64,000 bases of DNA from Acidovorax sp. DW039 (GCF_037101375.1 NZ_AP029019.1:806001-870000), one strand, 5' to 3'; shown: positions 8,552 through 18,800, counted from the stretch's first letter. Notes: generated by a model from the sequence alone, not told the origin. Numbers and translations are program-made.

Positions 8552-10444
8552 ATGAAGAAAAATGTTCTGGCCCTGAGCATTGCTGCCATGATTGGTGGCC
8601 TGGGCTTTGTGGGTACGGCCTCTGCCGACCTGCTGGCAGGTTCGGGTGCTGCTGCTTCTGGCAATGCTGCTGCAGTCGGTAACTCTGTCGAAACCGTGAA
8701 CGGCAAGGGTCTGGCATCTGGTCTCTATATCACCTCTACTGCTGGTGAGGCGAGCCGCATGTCTACTACAGACGCATCGGGTCTGACTCTGTCCGAAGGT
8801 GGTGTGGGTCACATGCTGCTGGTGCCTTACTACTCTGCTCAAAACGGCAACATGACCGTTCTGCACGTGGTGAACACTGACACCATCAACGGCAAGGCCG
8901 TGAAAGTTCGCTTCCGTGGCGCAGCAAACTCTGATGACGTGATGGACTTCCAAGTGTTCATGTCGCCTGGTGACGTGTGGACTGCTGCTGTAACTGCTAA
9001 CGCTAGCGGTATTGCTCAAATCCAAACTGCTGACACCACCTGCACGGTGCCAGCCTTGGGTAAAAATACGCCTCAGTCTTTCTCTACTGGCCGTCTGAAC
9101 CCCAAGTTCACTGACGCTCAAAAGGCAAACGGTACACGTGAAGGTTACGTTGAAATCTTCAATATGGCCGACATTCCTTCCGACAAGATCTACACTGTTG
9201 CCGGTGTGACAGGCAAGACGAACTCTGCTCTGTACTCTGCAATCAAGCACGTTAACGGCACAGCTCCTTGCTCCGTGGCTGCCTCTACAGCAGAGAAGAC
9301 TTTGTTTGATACTGCTCTGACCAACTTCACCAAGGAAGAAGATGCTGCAAATGCTGGCTTCAACACTCCTACAGGTGGTCTGATGGGTGACTGGTACATC
9401 ATCAATGTGCCAGAAACAACGACCTTCTCGGGCGCTGCAACTGCTGTTCGTGCCGAAGGCGGTACTGGCCGTGGTAACTTCGTTCACTTCCCGCAGATCG
9501 ACACTGCTGTTGCTGCAACTGTGATCGACCAGTTTACCGCTGACCCACTGCTGCGTACACGTGCTTACACCACAGACAGCAAGCTGAATAGCACTGCTGG
9601 TAAGACAGCAACTGCTGTGGCCTTGGCTGCTGGTAACTATGATTTGCCAGACATGTCGACGCCTTACTTGGCTGTTGCTAACTACAGCCTGACGACATAC
9701 GCTACCCTGCCCACAGGCTACACCAACGCAGACTTCTACCCACTGGCGCAAGCTTCGTTGCTGACCAATGCTCTGGCGGTGTCTTCTGTGACCAACCAGT
9801 ATGCAAACGACGAGTCCATCTCTGCTAAGACAGACTGGGTCTTCTCTATGCCTACCCGCCGTTACAGCGTGGTTGCCAACTATGCCGCAGTGACTTCCAG
9901 CAACCCTATGAGCGATACAAATACCAAGTATCGCTTGTACTCCAACCTGACTGGTGATCATCGCGACACTACGACTGCCGGTACGCTGAATGTGGCGTTG
10001 ACTGACAACACCAACTCTGGTGAGTGGTTCACTCCTACCAACACTTTGCTGGCTACAGACGATTCTGGCAACATCTGCGTGACAGCTGATGCTCAGAAGT
10101 TCTGGGACCGTGAAGAAACAACACCTGGCGCAACTTCTAACGCCCCTGTGTTCTCTCCACGTACTCCTGGCAAGGCAAGCGTAGTTGCTCTGTGCGGTGA
10201 GACCAGCGTGCTGGCTTTCAAGAGCTCGGGTAACTCGGTGCTGGCTGCTAGCGTAGCTCGTTCTACCATCACCTCTGGCACCTACACCAACGGCTGGGGT
10301 ATCATTGACGTGACCAACGGTAGCCGTGGCCTGCCTCTGCTGGGTGCTTCGTTCATCAAGCTGAGCAACCCAAGCGTTGCTGCTGGTCTGTCTGGTACCT
10401 ACGGTATCACATGGCCTCACCGCTTCATCAGCGCAGCTAAGTAA
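8552..10444 (+). CDS. Abundant exported protein of unknown function, possibly cell-surface or secreted
   Basis: The 630-residue protein starts MKKNVLALSIAAMIGGLG and has a signal peptide ending near ASADLL. The mature part is rich in Thr, Ala, Ser, Gly and Asn, beta-rich in character, with few Cys. The region VGHMLLVPYYSAQNGN...VLHVVNT with LSPGDVW-like FMSPGDVWTA resembles surface proteins of delta- and betaproteobacteria, but no named family is recognised. Codons strongly prefer T-ended forms (GCT, GGT, ACT, TCT) unlike the neighbours, as in highly expressed genes. It sits between a secretion operon and a foldase, so secretion through the type II system is a guess. ATG 8552 is chosen over an upstream GTG frame because of the signal peptide and GGAG. 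Confidence 0.7.
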   Translation: MKKNVLALSIAAMIGGLGFVGTASADLLAGSGAAASGNAAAVGNSVETVNGKGLASGLYITSTAGEASRMSTTDASGLTLSEGGVGHMLLVPYYSAQNGNMTVLHVVNTDTINGKAVKVRFRGAANSDDVMDFQVFMSPGDVWTAAVTANASGIAQIQTADTTCTVPALGKNTPQSFSTGRLNPKFTDAQKANGTREGYVEIFNMADIPSDKIYTVAGVTGKTNSALYSAIKHVNGTAPCSVAASTAEKTLFDTALTNFTKEEDAANAGFNTPTGGLMGDWYIINVPETTTFSGAATAVRAEGGTGRGNFVHFPQIDTAVAATVIDQFTADPLLRTRAYTTDSKLNSTAGKTATAVALAAGNYDLPDMSTPYLAVANYSLTTYATLPTGYTNADFYPLAQASLLTNALAVSSVTNQYANDESISAKTDWVFSMPTRRYSVVANYAAVTSSNPMSDTNTKYRLYSNLTGDHRDTTTAGTLNVALTDNTNSGEWFTPTNTLLATDDSGNICVTADAQKFWDREETTPGATSNAPVFSPRTPGKASVVALCGETSVLAFKSSGNSVLAASVARSTITSGTYTNGWGIIDVTNGSRGLPLLGASFIKLSNPSVAAGLSGTYGITWPHRFISAAK

Positions 10445-10480
10445 TTACAGCTGAGGCACTTTTTCGCAGAAATGCGATCA

Positions 10481-10512
10481 AAAAAGGCGGGGAGCTTCCC
10501 CGCCTTTTTTTA
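10481..10512 (+). terminator. Rho-independent terminator after the 630-residue protein gene
   Basis: A GC-rich stem, AGGCGGGG and CCCCGCCT around an AGCTT-like loop, is followed by a run of seven or more T. It begins 36 bases after the stop codon and should end the transcript of the abundant exported protein. Confidence 0.9.
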
Positions 10513-10541
10513 TTTGTAAACCGAGACTATTTGCAAAAGTT

Positions 10542-11480
10542 ATGACAGTTTTCTTCAAGCCTTTGAAACCCGTCGCCGCATTGTTGTTCATGGCCTGCAG
10601 CGTGGCCCCTGCATGGGCAGAGACACCTTCGGTATTAATGCAGGGGCCAGAATTTGCCATTACCTCGCAAGATATTCAAGCAGATTCACTGCGTATGCCT
10701 CAAGAGATGCGGGCGATGGTTCTTTCTCGGGCCCAAACAGTGACCCAAGTTGCTTCCAATCTTTATGCGCGTCGTGCAATGGCATTGCAGGCAGCGAAAG
10801 ATGGCATGGAGAAAGATCCTGCTGTGGCTGCCGCACTGCAAATTGCCCGCGATAAGGTGCTTTCCGACGCATGGATGGAGAAAATGGATCGCCTTAATGA
10901 GCCCAAGCTCGATGCTGCTGAGGCCATGGCGAAAACCATTTATCAAGCAAAGCCTGATCGTTTCAAGGTAGAGCCCCAAGTCCGAGTGCGCCATATTCTG
11001 ATTGCGGGTAATGGAGATGACGCAAAAGTCGCTGCCGAGCAGGTATTGGGGGATCTTAAAAAGGGCGCTGACTTCGCCAAGCTGGCAGCGGATCGATCCG
11101 CAGATAAAGGCAGTGCAGCCAAAGGTGGGGATCTCGGATTCTTCAGCCAAGGCAAGATGGTTCCTGAATTCGAAGCCGCTGCTTTTGCTTTAGACAAGCC
11201 TGGCGCTTTGAGTGATATTGTAAAAACTCAGTTTGGCTATCATATTATTCAGTTGCAAGAGAAAAAGCCTGAATATATTCGAGGTTTTGATGAAGTAAAG
11301 CCAGAGTTGGTCAAGGAAGTTATGGAGAACGTCAAGCATGACGCGCGAGTTGTCTTGGCTCAGAAAATGCAGCAGGGACTAGAAGTCAAAAATGAGCAAA
11401 TCGAAGCTCTTGCAGCCAAGTATGGCGCTGGTGCCGGCAAGCCGCAAACACTCCCTGCTTCGACTCCATCCACCAAGTGA
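10542..11480 (+). CDS. Periplasmic peptidyl-prolyl cis-trans isomerase, parvulin type
   Basis: The protein has 312 residues and a signal peptide to about residue 26 (APAWA). A parvulin domain lies at about 145-245, with VRVRHILI at its start, GGDLGFFSQGKMVPEFE in the middle and TQFGYHIIQL at its end, the standard motifs. A helical N-terminal chaperone segment precedes it, as in SurA/PrsA-type foldases. It probably assists folding of exported proteins; its position after the exported 630-residue gene suggests that protein as a client. A terminator lies downstream at 11535. Confidence 0.9.
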   Translation: MTVFFKPLKPVAALLFMACSVAPAWAETPSVLMQGPEFAITSQDIQADSLRMPQEMRAMVLSRAQTVTQVASNLYARRAMALQAAKDGMEKDPAVAAALQIARDKVLSDAWMEKMDRLNEPKLDAAEAMAKTIYQAKPDRFKVEPQVRVRHILIAGNGDDAKVAAEQVLGDLKKGADFAKLAADRSADKGSAAKGGDLGFFSQGKMVPEFEAAAFALDKPGALSDIVKTQFGYHIIQLQEKKPEYIRGFDEVKPELVKEVMENVKHDARVVLAQKMQQGLEVKNEQIEALAAKYGAGAGKPQTLPASTPSTK

Positions 11481-11534
11481 CATGTAGCCTTCCCTGATTG
11501 CACTATTTTTACTTATCCAGGGCAAGTGATTGTT

Positions 11535-11567
11535 AACCCGCCAGAAGGCGGGTTTCTGTTTATTTTT
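11535..11567 (+). terminator. Rho-independent terminator after the parvulin gene
   Basis: AACCCGCC and GGCGGGTT form a perfect 8-bp stem around AGAA, followed by a T-rich tract (TCTGTTTATTTTT). It lies inside the longest open frame of the next gene (GTG at 11526), which argues that the true start of that gene is further downstream. Confidence 0.85.
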
Positions 11568-11570
11568 GGT

Positions 11571-12371
11571 ATGGATACATTGTTACGGGAATGGGCGGCG
11601 ATCTGGCGTGCACGCGATCTGGTCTGGGTGCTTACACAACGTGAGGTCGCCGCACGTCACACTGGAACCGCTCTAGGTGTGATATGGCCTTATCTACAGC
11701 CTCTGTTGACTGTTGCAGCCTACTATTTAGTATTTGATATAGTGTTTGCAATGCGTTTGGCGGAAGGTGCTCCTACCCGCGCTGTCGGTGCATTTTTAAT
11801 TGTCGGCGCTTTGCCTTGGATGGCTTTTTGTGATGCGGTTTCGCGTGGTATGAACAGTCTCATAGAAGCAGGGGGGCTGCTTCAGAAAAATGCCTTGCCG
11901 CCCATCTTATTCACAGCACGCGCCGTGTTTGCCAGTGCCATCATTTACGGCCCATTGATGGGAGTGGTGGGCTTTGCTTATTTGGTCTCCCAACCTTTGT
12001 CCATTGCATGGTTGGCGTTCCCATTGTTGCTTTTCCTACAGCTAGCGCTTTCTCTGGTGGCGGGTTATTTGCTTGCAATATTGGCCGCAGCCCTGCGCGA
12101 TACGGTTCAGATCGTTGGTTTTTTGTTATCGGTGGGTATTTACTTGTCGCCCATCTTATTTCCATTGAATATGTTTCCGGACGCATGGCGTTGGGTTCTT
12201 TGGCTCAATCCCATGACGGCACTAGTTCAGGGATACCAGGAATTAATGTTGGTTGGAGCTTGGCCACCGCTCAGTGTATGGTATGTGACGCTGATCTGGA
12301 TTATGGTGCTAACCTCGTTTTTGGCTGTTCTTGTGAAGCGCAGCCGCGATCAATTGATTGATTGGCTATGA
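11571..12371 (+). CDS. wzm: ABC-2 type polysaccharide export permease (Wzm type)
   Basis: From ATG 11571 the protein has 266 residues with an N-terminal amphipathic stretch, LTQREVAARH, then six hydrophobic membrane segments, the layout of ABC-2 permeases for O-antigen and capsule. The motif LGVIWPYLQPLLTVAAYY is typical. A GTG at 11526 would add residues that overlap a transcription terminator and is rejected. The stop overlaps the start of the ATPase gene. In the family the permease moves lipid-linked glycans across the inner membrane. Confidence 0.85.
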   Translation: MDTLLREWAAIWRARDLVWVLTQREVAARHTGTALGVIWPYLQPLLTVAAYYLVFDIVFAMRLAEGAPTRAVGAFLIVGALPWMAFCDAVSRGMNSLIEAGGLLQKNALPPILFTARAVFASAIIYGPLMGVVGFAYLVSQPLSIAWLAFPLLLFLQLALSLVAGYLLAILAAALRDTVQIVGFLLSVGIYLSPILFPLNMFPDAWRWVLWLNPMTALVQGYQELMLVGAWPPLSVWYVTLIWIMVLTSFLAVLVKRSRDQLIDWL

Positions 12372-13699
12372 GTATCCAATTGAGAGCTGGAGTATTAGTG
12401 ATATCTCCGCCAGTACTAAAAGTCAGCGGTGTCAGCAAAGAGTACAAGCTTTATCCTTCGCCGCGCTCGCGTTTGCGTTCTTTGCTGACTGGACGTGCGA
12501 CGCACCGTAGTCACTGGGCACTGCGCAACGTATCTTTTGAGTTGCAGCGCGGTGAATGCATTGGTGTCATTGGCGATAACGGCGCGGGTAAAAGCTCCTT
12601 GCTCAAACTGCTGGCTGGCACCTTGCAGCCCAGCCAAGGCAGTATTGAGCGTGTGGGCCGGGTGACGGCCATTTTGGAACTGGGTGCGGGGTTCCACCCG
12701 GACTTCAGTGGGCGTGACAATCTTTACTTCGGTGGCAGCCTGATCGGCATCACCCGCGAAGAAATGGCGCGCCTTGAGCCAGAGATCATCGAGTTCTGTG
12801 AATTGGGTGAGGCGCTGGATCGCCCCGTCAAGACCTATTCATCTGGCATGACCGTGCGACTGGCTTTCGCGCTGGTCACGGCCGTACAGCCTGATGTGCT
12901 GATCATCGACGAGGCACTGGCCGTGGGTGATCAGCACTTTCAAAAAAAATGCGTGGAGCGCATCACTGCCTTCCGCAACAGCGGGTGCACGATCCTGTTC
13001 TGCTCACACAGCCCATACCACATCCGGCATTTGTGTGATCGTGCGCTATGGCTCAAGTCGGGGGAGGTCGCACAGTTTGGCGGCACCGAAGAAGTGCTGG
13101 CGGCATACGATGTGTATACCCGCCAGCGCGAAGCCGCAGAGGCGGCGGCCTCCGCGCTACCTGCAGTGCTTGACTGTCCGTCGGACACAGAGACTGCTGG
13201 TGCATCTGGCACAGTTGTCCTCCCTGCAGATACCGGAGTTGCCGAGTCGATTGCAACCCCGGCTGCTCCTGTCGCTGCAGCGAATAGTGGTGGTGCCTGC
13301 ATTTTGTCGGTAGACGTTGCCAATTTGGCCGACCCTCAAGATGGGCAGCCACCCGTGTTGCGGGGGCAGGATCTGGTGGTCACGATCAAGGCGCGGGGGC
13401 GGGGTGCGGAGCGCCCCCATATCGGATTCATGATTGAGCAGTCCAAAGGCGTGGGCATTACCTCGCTGGCAACCCATGAGGACGGGGCGCATCCTGTGCA
13501 GCAATCTGACGGGACATGGTGCTCGGTGCTCACGTTTCCTGATCTTCCGTTGCATAGCGGGGACTACGTGATCAGTGCGTTTTTGTTCGATGAAACCGGG
13601 CTGGCGGTGTATGACGAGTGGTTTCAGTTCATGCACTTCCGTTTCATTTTTCCCAAGCCCTTGCCGGGACTGGTGCGCTTGCCGCATCACTGGAGTTGA
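12368..13699 (+). CDS. wzt: ABC polysaccharide exporter ATPase with C-terminal glycan-binding-type domain (Wzt type)
   Basis: The 443-residue protein has Walker A GDNGAGKSS at about 68-76, signature YSSGM near 157 and Walker B VLIIDEA near 177. An Ala-rich linker of about 60 residues (roughly 255-315) follows, then a domain of about 120 residues starting near SVDVANLADP. This arrangement matches O-antigen ATPases that use the tail to recognise the finished chain end. ATG 12368 overlaps the permease stop (ATGA). The exporter is followed by two methyltransferase genes, which fits recognition of a methylated chain end, though that is inference. Confidence 0.87.
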   Translation: MSIQLRAGVLVISPPVLKVSGVSKEYKLYPSPRSRLRSLLTGRATHRSHWALRNVSFELQRGECIGVIGDNGAGKSSLLKLLAGTLQPSQGSIERVGRVTAILELGAGFHPDFSGRDNLYFGGSLIGITREEMARLEPEIIEFCELGEALDRPVKTYSSGMTVRLAFALVTAVQPDVLIIDEALAVGDQHFQKKCVERITAFRNSGCTILFCSHSPYHIRHLCDRALWLKSGEVAQFGGTEEVLAAYDVYTRQREAAEAAASALPAVLDCPSDTETAGASGTVVLPADTGVAESIATPAAPVAAANSGGACILSVDVANLADPQDGQPPVLRGQDLVVTIKARGRGAERPHIGFMIEQSKGVGITSLATHEDGAHPVQQSDGTWCSVLTFPDLPLHSGDYVISAFLFDETGLAVYDEWFQFMHFRFIFPKPLPGLVRLPHHWS

Positions 13700-13753
13700 C
13701 GGATTGCGCCAACCTTTCCCTGATCGGCTCCGACTGATATTCAAGAGAAAAAG

Positions 13754-14683
13754 ATGAACGATGAACAAGGCCGCATGGACGGCGATTCACATGCGTTGGC
13801 TTCAGCCAAGGTACTCAGCCTGGGTGAACAGCTATTGCAAGAGGGACAGATGCTGCTGGAGCGCGGCGACCGTGCAGGCGCTGCCCAGGTGCTGGCACGT
13901 GCGCGTAGTGAGCGCGACACGCTGTTGCAAGCACATGCGCTGATCGAGACTCATGACCTGATGGGTTCATTCCGCAACATCATGGGGTTGGACTGCACCA
14001 TTTCGCCGCAGGACGATATTTTTGGTTTTTTTGCCGGGCATGCGTCCAGCACCAACCCCTTGCGCGACTATCTGGCTGATGGATGGCGCACGTTGTCGGA
14101 ACTGATGCTGCTGCTGGAGGCGGTAGGCCAGCCTTTGCTGCAGACTCCCAGCGTGCTGGAGTTTGCCAGCGGGCACGGGCGTTTTACCCGGCACTTGGTC
14201 AAGGCGATGGGGGCTGACCGGATTACGGTGTCGGATGTGGTGCCTGATGCGGTGCGCTTTGCCACGCAGACTTTTGGTGTGCAAGGGTTGATGTCTGCCA
14301 GCGCGCCCGAGCAGGTGCAATGGCCGCGGCGCTATGGGCTGGTCTTTGTGTTGTCGTTGTTCAGCCATTTGCCACGCAGCACGTGGTCGCGCTGGCTCAA
14401 GGTGCTGTGGGATGCGGTGGAGCCCGGCGGTTTACTGGTGTTCACTACTCACGGTGTCAAAGCCGCAGCTTTCGATCATGTCGCGCTGGATGATGAAGGT
14501 TATTTCTTTGCTGCCTCCAGTGAATCCAACGCGATTGATGCGCAGGAATACGGCACAGCCTTCACTGCCGAGCCGTTTGTGCTGGCGCGCATTGCTGAAA
14601 CCGTGGGGGCTGAGAGCTTGGTGCACAAGTCCTTGGTGCATTTTTGGAACCATCAAGACGCCTACGTGCTGCGCAAGCCGTAA
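13754..14683 (+). CDS. SAM-dependent methyltransferase
   Basis: This 309-residue protein has the nucleotide-binding motif VLEFASGHGRF at about 134-144 and a following VSDVVPDAV, which is the class I methyltransferase motif pair. About 90 N-terminal residues precede the core and look helical. It lies just after the polysaccharide ATPase, so a sugar or chain-end methylation role is likely but not shown. The substrate is unknown. Confidence 0.75.
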   Translation: MNDEQGRMDGDSHALASAKVLSLGEQLLQEGQMLLERGDRAGAAQVLARARSERDTLLQAHALIETHDLMGSFRNIMGLDCTISPQDDIFGFFAGHASSTNPLRDYLADGWRTLSELMLLLEAVGQPLLQTPSVLEFASGHGRFTRHLVKAMGADRITVSDVVPDAVRFATQTFGVQGLMSASAPEQVQWPRRYGLVFVLSLFSHLPRSTWSRWLKVLWDAVEPGGLLVFTTHGVKAAAFDHVALDDEGYFFAASSESNAIDAQEYGTAFTAEPFVLARIAETVGAESLVHKSLVHFWNHQDAYVLRKP

Positions 14684-14742
14684 AGAACAACGGTGTGCGC
14701 GCTGAGGGCGGTGGCGCGGCACCCACCCAAAGGAGGTAATGC

Positions 14743-15603
14743 ATGGGTCTGATTGCGCGTTTGCAAGAGCGGCTGTGGGGTATCGCGCCCTGGAATGCCG
14801 GGCAAATCACCGACGAATGGTTTCGTGCCCACTTTGAATACGCAGCCGATGTGGTGAATCATTGGGTGGGCGGTGTGCTGGATATTCCCCAGTCGCGGTT
14901 TTTGAATTTTGGCTGCGGCGATGGCATCACCGACTTGTCGCTGGTGCTGCGCTATGGCGCAACCTCCATCCACGGCGTGGATGTGCGGCGCGAATACCAG
15001 AAATTGCCACGCATTGCCCGTGAGCAATTGGGAATGCGACGAGTGCCCGTGGCGCTGACGTTTGAAACCATCCAGTCGGGCGATGCATTGGCCCCGGCAG
15101 GCGTTCAGTACGACGGCATTATGAGCTGGTCCACTTTCGAGCACGTACGGCGCGACCAGTTGGCGACCATACTTGCCGATTTGCACGCTTGCTTGCGGCC
15201 CGGAGGCTATTTCTTCATTCAGATTGAGCCATTGTTTTATTCCCCCTACGGCTCTCACCTGCGTCGTTATGACGACACGCCTTGGCACCATTTGCTGGCT
15301 GCTGAGGATGAGTTGTGGAGGGTGATTGAAAACCACCAGGGCCCCATCGACCCGGCTGAGGTGGATTTTGGTTTTGCCGATTTTGGCGTGGACGGTTACA
15401 AGCGGTTTGTTTTCAATGAATACAAGGCGTTGAACCGGCTCACAGCGGACGAATTGGTTCAGTTTGCCAAGAATACGGGCTTCAGCGTGGACCGTGAGGA
15501 GCGCCGCACGGTGGACCTGGAGGTGCCTGAGACGCTGCTGTCGCGGTACCCCAGAGACTGGCTGGTGAACAACGAGATATTTTTGCTGCTGCGCAAGGAC
15601 TGA
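14743..15603 (+). CDS. SAM-dependent methyltransferase
   Basis: The 286-residue protein has FLNFGCGDG at about 53-61 and VDVRREYQ after it, typical of class I methyltransferases. A strong AGGAGG sits 5 bases upstream of ATG 14743. It is unlike the preceding methyltransferase apart from the core fold. Context is surface polysaccharide; the acceptor is unknown. Confidence 0.75.
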   Translation: MGLIARLQERLWGIAPWNAGQITDEWFRAHFEYAADVVNHWVGGVLDIPQSRFLNFGCGDGITDLSLVLRYGATSIHGVDVRREYQKLPRIAREQLGMRRVPVALTFETIQSGDALAPAGVQYDGIMSWSTFEHVRRDQLATILADLHACLRPGGYFFIQIEPLFYSPYGSHLRRYDDTPWHHLLAAEDELWRVIENHQGPIDPAEVDFGFADFGVDGYKRFVFNEYKALNRLTADELVQFAKNTGFSVDREERRTVDLEVPETLLSRYPRDWLVNNEIFLLLRKD

Positions 15604-15740
15604 GTTGCGTGCGGGGCGTTGATCTGTAATTGATAGCGGTCAGCGCAGGTTTCGATTGCCTTGACTGCCATTTTTATGGAAGAAACGAGCGCTATGGCAA
15701 GGACTCGGCGAAGCTTGAAGAGCGGTCTTTTGCTCACTTA

Positions 15741-15780
15741 TTGATAGCTGCTAGCGCTTATTTCATAAGCGCTAACGCCC
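15741..15780. repeat. Dispersed palindromic repeat (GATAGCTGCTAGCGCTT type)
   Basis: TTGATAGCTGCTAGCGCTTA is followed by TTTCATAAGCGCTAACGCCC; the arms TAGCGCTTA and TAAGCGCTA pair as a palindrome. A more decayed similar segment is at about 15629-15676. The copies lie in the 288-base gap between the plus-strand methyltransferase and the convergent large glycosyltransferase. Related copies are at 43741, 48326 and 56631. No gene is supported in the gap. Confidence 0.75.
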
Positions 15781-15891
15781 AAAAAAACCTTGGATTTTGG
15801 CCTGAATCGGATCCAGCCCCATTGAGGCAGAGCCTGCCGATGCCGAGGGGGCACAGCGGCAGGCTCATGGAGCCAGAGACGAGTGCCAGCT

Positions 15892-18800
15892 TTAGGCCCG
15901 CAGCCAGTTTTTCACCCGAGTTTGCCAGTGCCGTGGAATACACCGTGCCACGCCGCGCAGCAAGGGCAAAGAGCGCAGCCACACCAATGCTTGTAGCGCC
16001 TTCGAGCGGGTTTCTTGCGCGGGCGTGGATGTCGGCTGGTGGGCCTGCAAAAACGCAAGCGACACTTGTGCGGGTGCAAGGGGCGCGGGTGCCATGCCTG
16101 CCAAGTACCCGGTGGCATAGGCCCATGCAGCGGCTACTGCTGGTTCACCAAGCGAGGGCTTGTGGGCCTTTGCTGGCTGGGGCGGCGTGGGGGGCTGTTG
16201 CGGCACAAAGTGCGCCTGCCGGATGCGCGTAAAGAACGTCAGCCATTCGGCGGGCGTCTGGTCCCATGGTTCCACCCAACTCCATGCCCGGCCTTCAAGT
16301 CGTTCTGCAAACGCCCCGATATCGGGCGCCACGATGGGCAGGCTGGCTTGCAGCGCCGCACTCAGGGTGTAGCTATAAGTCTCGGGCCACAGGGCAGGGA
16401 ACCACACAATGTCAGGCTGCAGCCAGGCCAGCAGTTCTGGCAGGTCGGCTTCGGCGTAGGCGCCGTGTACGGTGAGCCGTGCTTTGGGCTGGGTTTGCAG
16501 GCTACGGTAGCCATAGCCGAGCAGGTGAAAGTCCAGCGGCGCGTCTGTGTGGGCTGCTTGCAGGGCCACGGATTCGAGTACATCAGCACCCTTGATGGTG
16601 CTGAGGGCTCCAATAACCGCAACCTTGAGCCGGGCGGTGTCAGCCATGGGATGCACCTGCGGGGCAGGTGACTGGGTCTGCATGTCAGTGTGTGGCACTG
16701 CAATCACATTGGCTGCGGGTGCAAAGGCGGCCATGCGTCGGGCCGTGTCCTGGCTGGGGGCAAAAACGTGGCGAGCAGCCTCAAGAAAAACGCGGTTGCT
16801 GTCGCGCCACTGCTGCATGGTGCTTCCGTCTGGGGCGTGGCTTTGCGCGGCGCAGCAGCCGCATTGGCCGGGGCCGGGCTCGGGTACGTATCGGTCTGAG
16901 TTGTCCGTGAGCGAGATACGTGCGCAATAGCTGTAAAAGTCATGCGCCGTAAAGTCGTAGCGCACGCCCAGTTGCGCTGGCAACTGCTTGATGGACGGAT
17001 GGTGGCCCAGCAGGTGGTGGTAATGGATGTGCCGCACACCCAGGCTGCGCAGAATACTTTGCAGATCGTCCATTTGTGCTGGGATCTCAAACTCCAGCGC
17101 AAAGGCCTCTTGCTTTTGTGGCAGGCTGAGTTTGACGCGGTGCCCGGGTACGGGTGACAGCAGCAGTGTGGTGACCTGTTCGTTCAGGTGTTGGGCAAGC
17201 TCATGAATGTGGCGCACAGTGCCACCGCTGCGGTCATGCACTACGGCGAGCACGACGGGCTTGCCGCTCGCCTTGATTCGAGCGATATCCAGCGCCAAGC
17301 GGGCTACTCGGGCGGGGTCCGCTTGAACAAAGGCCATGACCTGCGGCTCATAGCGGGGGTGCAAACGCCGCAAGGTCTCCATGGCAGCCTGCTCGCGCGG
17401 GCTCTTGCTCGCGCCGAAACTGACGCCCCCGGTGTGCAGTACGAATGTGTCCAGCAGGTGGAGGTTGCGCCACCCCGCAGCTTGGGCCCGTTGGCAGAAG
17501 TCATTTTCTTCACCGTAGCCCTTGCCAAAATTGGCGGTGTCGAACAGCCCGACCTCCTGGAGACAATCACGCCGGATGTACATGCAAAAGCCCACGCCGG
17601 TCGGCACGTCCACCACCATGCCAGGGTTGGTTTGCGCACACAGCTTGTCCAGGCGCGCAGTGTCATAGCCAGCGGGCAATTCGTTGTCTTTGCAAAACTG
17701 TGGGTAGCTGCAAATGGTGGCGTTGTTGGAGAACGGAGTAACTGAGCCCACCTTGGTATCGCTGTAGGCCGCGTTGCGGATACGGTCGAGCCAGTCGTTG
17801 GCCACTTCGGTGTCGCTGTTGAGCAGAAGCACGTCGTTGCTTTCGCTCAGCGCCATGCCCCTGTTCACGGTGCCTACAAAACCGAGGTTGACTTCGTTCT
17901 CCAGCAGGAGAATTCGCGGCTCTTGGGCGGCTTGTTCGCGCAGCCACTGAGTTACTTCAGGCTCTGGGCTTGCGTCGTTGATGACGACCAGCCTGAATGG
18001 CGTTTTGCACTGACTGGCCAACGCCGAACCAATGCACAGTTGTGTGTCGGCCAACCCCCGATAGACGGGAACGATCACATCCACAGAGTGTGGCGCAGGT
18101 ACGAGTGGCTGTGGACCTTGCAGGGGAGTGGAAGGGGCAACTCTGCGACCAAGCATTTGATCCAACCACATTTTTGCTTTGACCAAGGGGCGGGTGGCTC
18201 GAAAAACTGTGGAGTTCTCAATCGAGCGCAAATAGGCAGCGAGGGCGTCAAATTCTGTTTGCTGGCGTTTACAAGCTTGCATCAGTTCTTGGCGATGGGC
18301 CATCAATTCTTGCCGATGATTGGCAAGTTCGGTGTTGGTGTGATGCGCATGAGCAAGTTGGGTACTCGCACGCAGTATCTGTGCGTCAGCCTGCTGAAGC
18401 TGTGCCTGAAGCTGCGACAGTTGCAAGCCCTTTTCGTGAAGTTGACTTTGGGTTTGAGTCAACTGGGACTGAGTCTGCTCCAACTGGGACTGAGTCTGAT
18501 TCAGTTGGGACTGAGTCTGATTCAGTTGGGACTGAGTCTGATTCAGTTGGGACTGAGTCTGGTTCAAACTTTGCTGAAATTGCGAAATCTCCTGGTCCTT
18601 GCTTGTGGTGAGCTGGGACAGCTTTTCAATTTCTAACTGCAGAGGCTGAACGGTATTGGCCAACGCCAGATAGTCCGCAGACATAGGCCAGCCGACTTCA
18701 ATTACGACTACCGCGTCTTCCAACTCTGGGATCTTGGACAAAACATTGGACGGAATTGGCAGTTCAAACCAAGGGTCATCTCCTGTCAGCAGCAGGATTG

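Noticed and set aside
8486..10420. Long minus-strand frame opposite the 630-residue exported protein
   Set aside because: It has no family features, is very rich in Ser, Arg and Gln, and mirrors the codon bias of the real plus-strand gene, which has a signal peptide and terminator.
18439..18564. CRISPR-like look of the tandem repeats
   Set aside because: Units are contiguous with no spacers and encode a regular heptad in a long gene.
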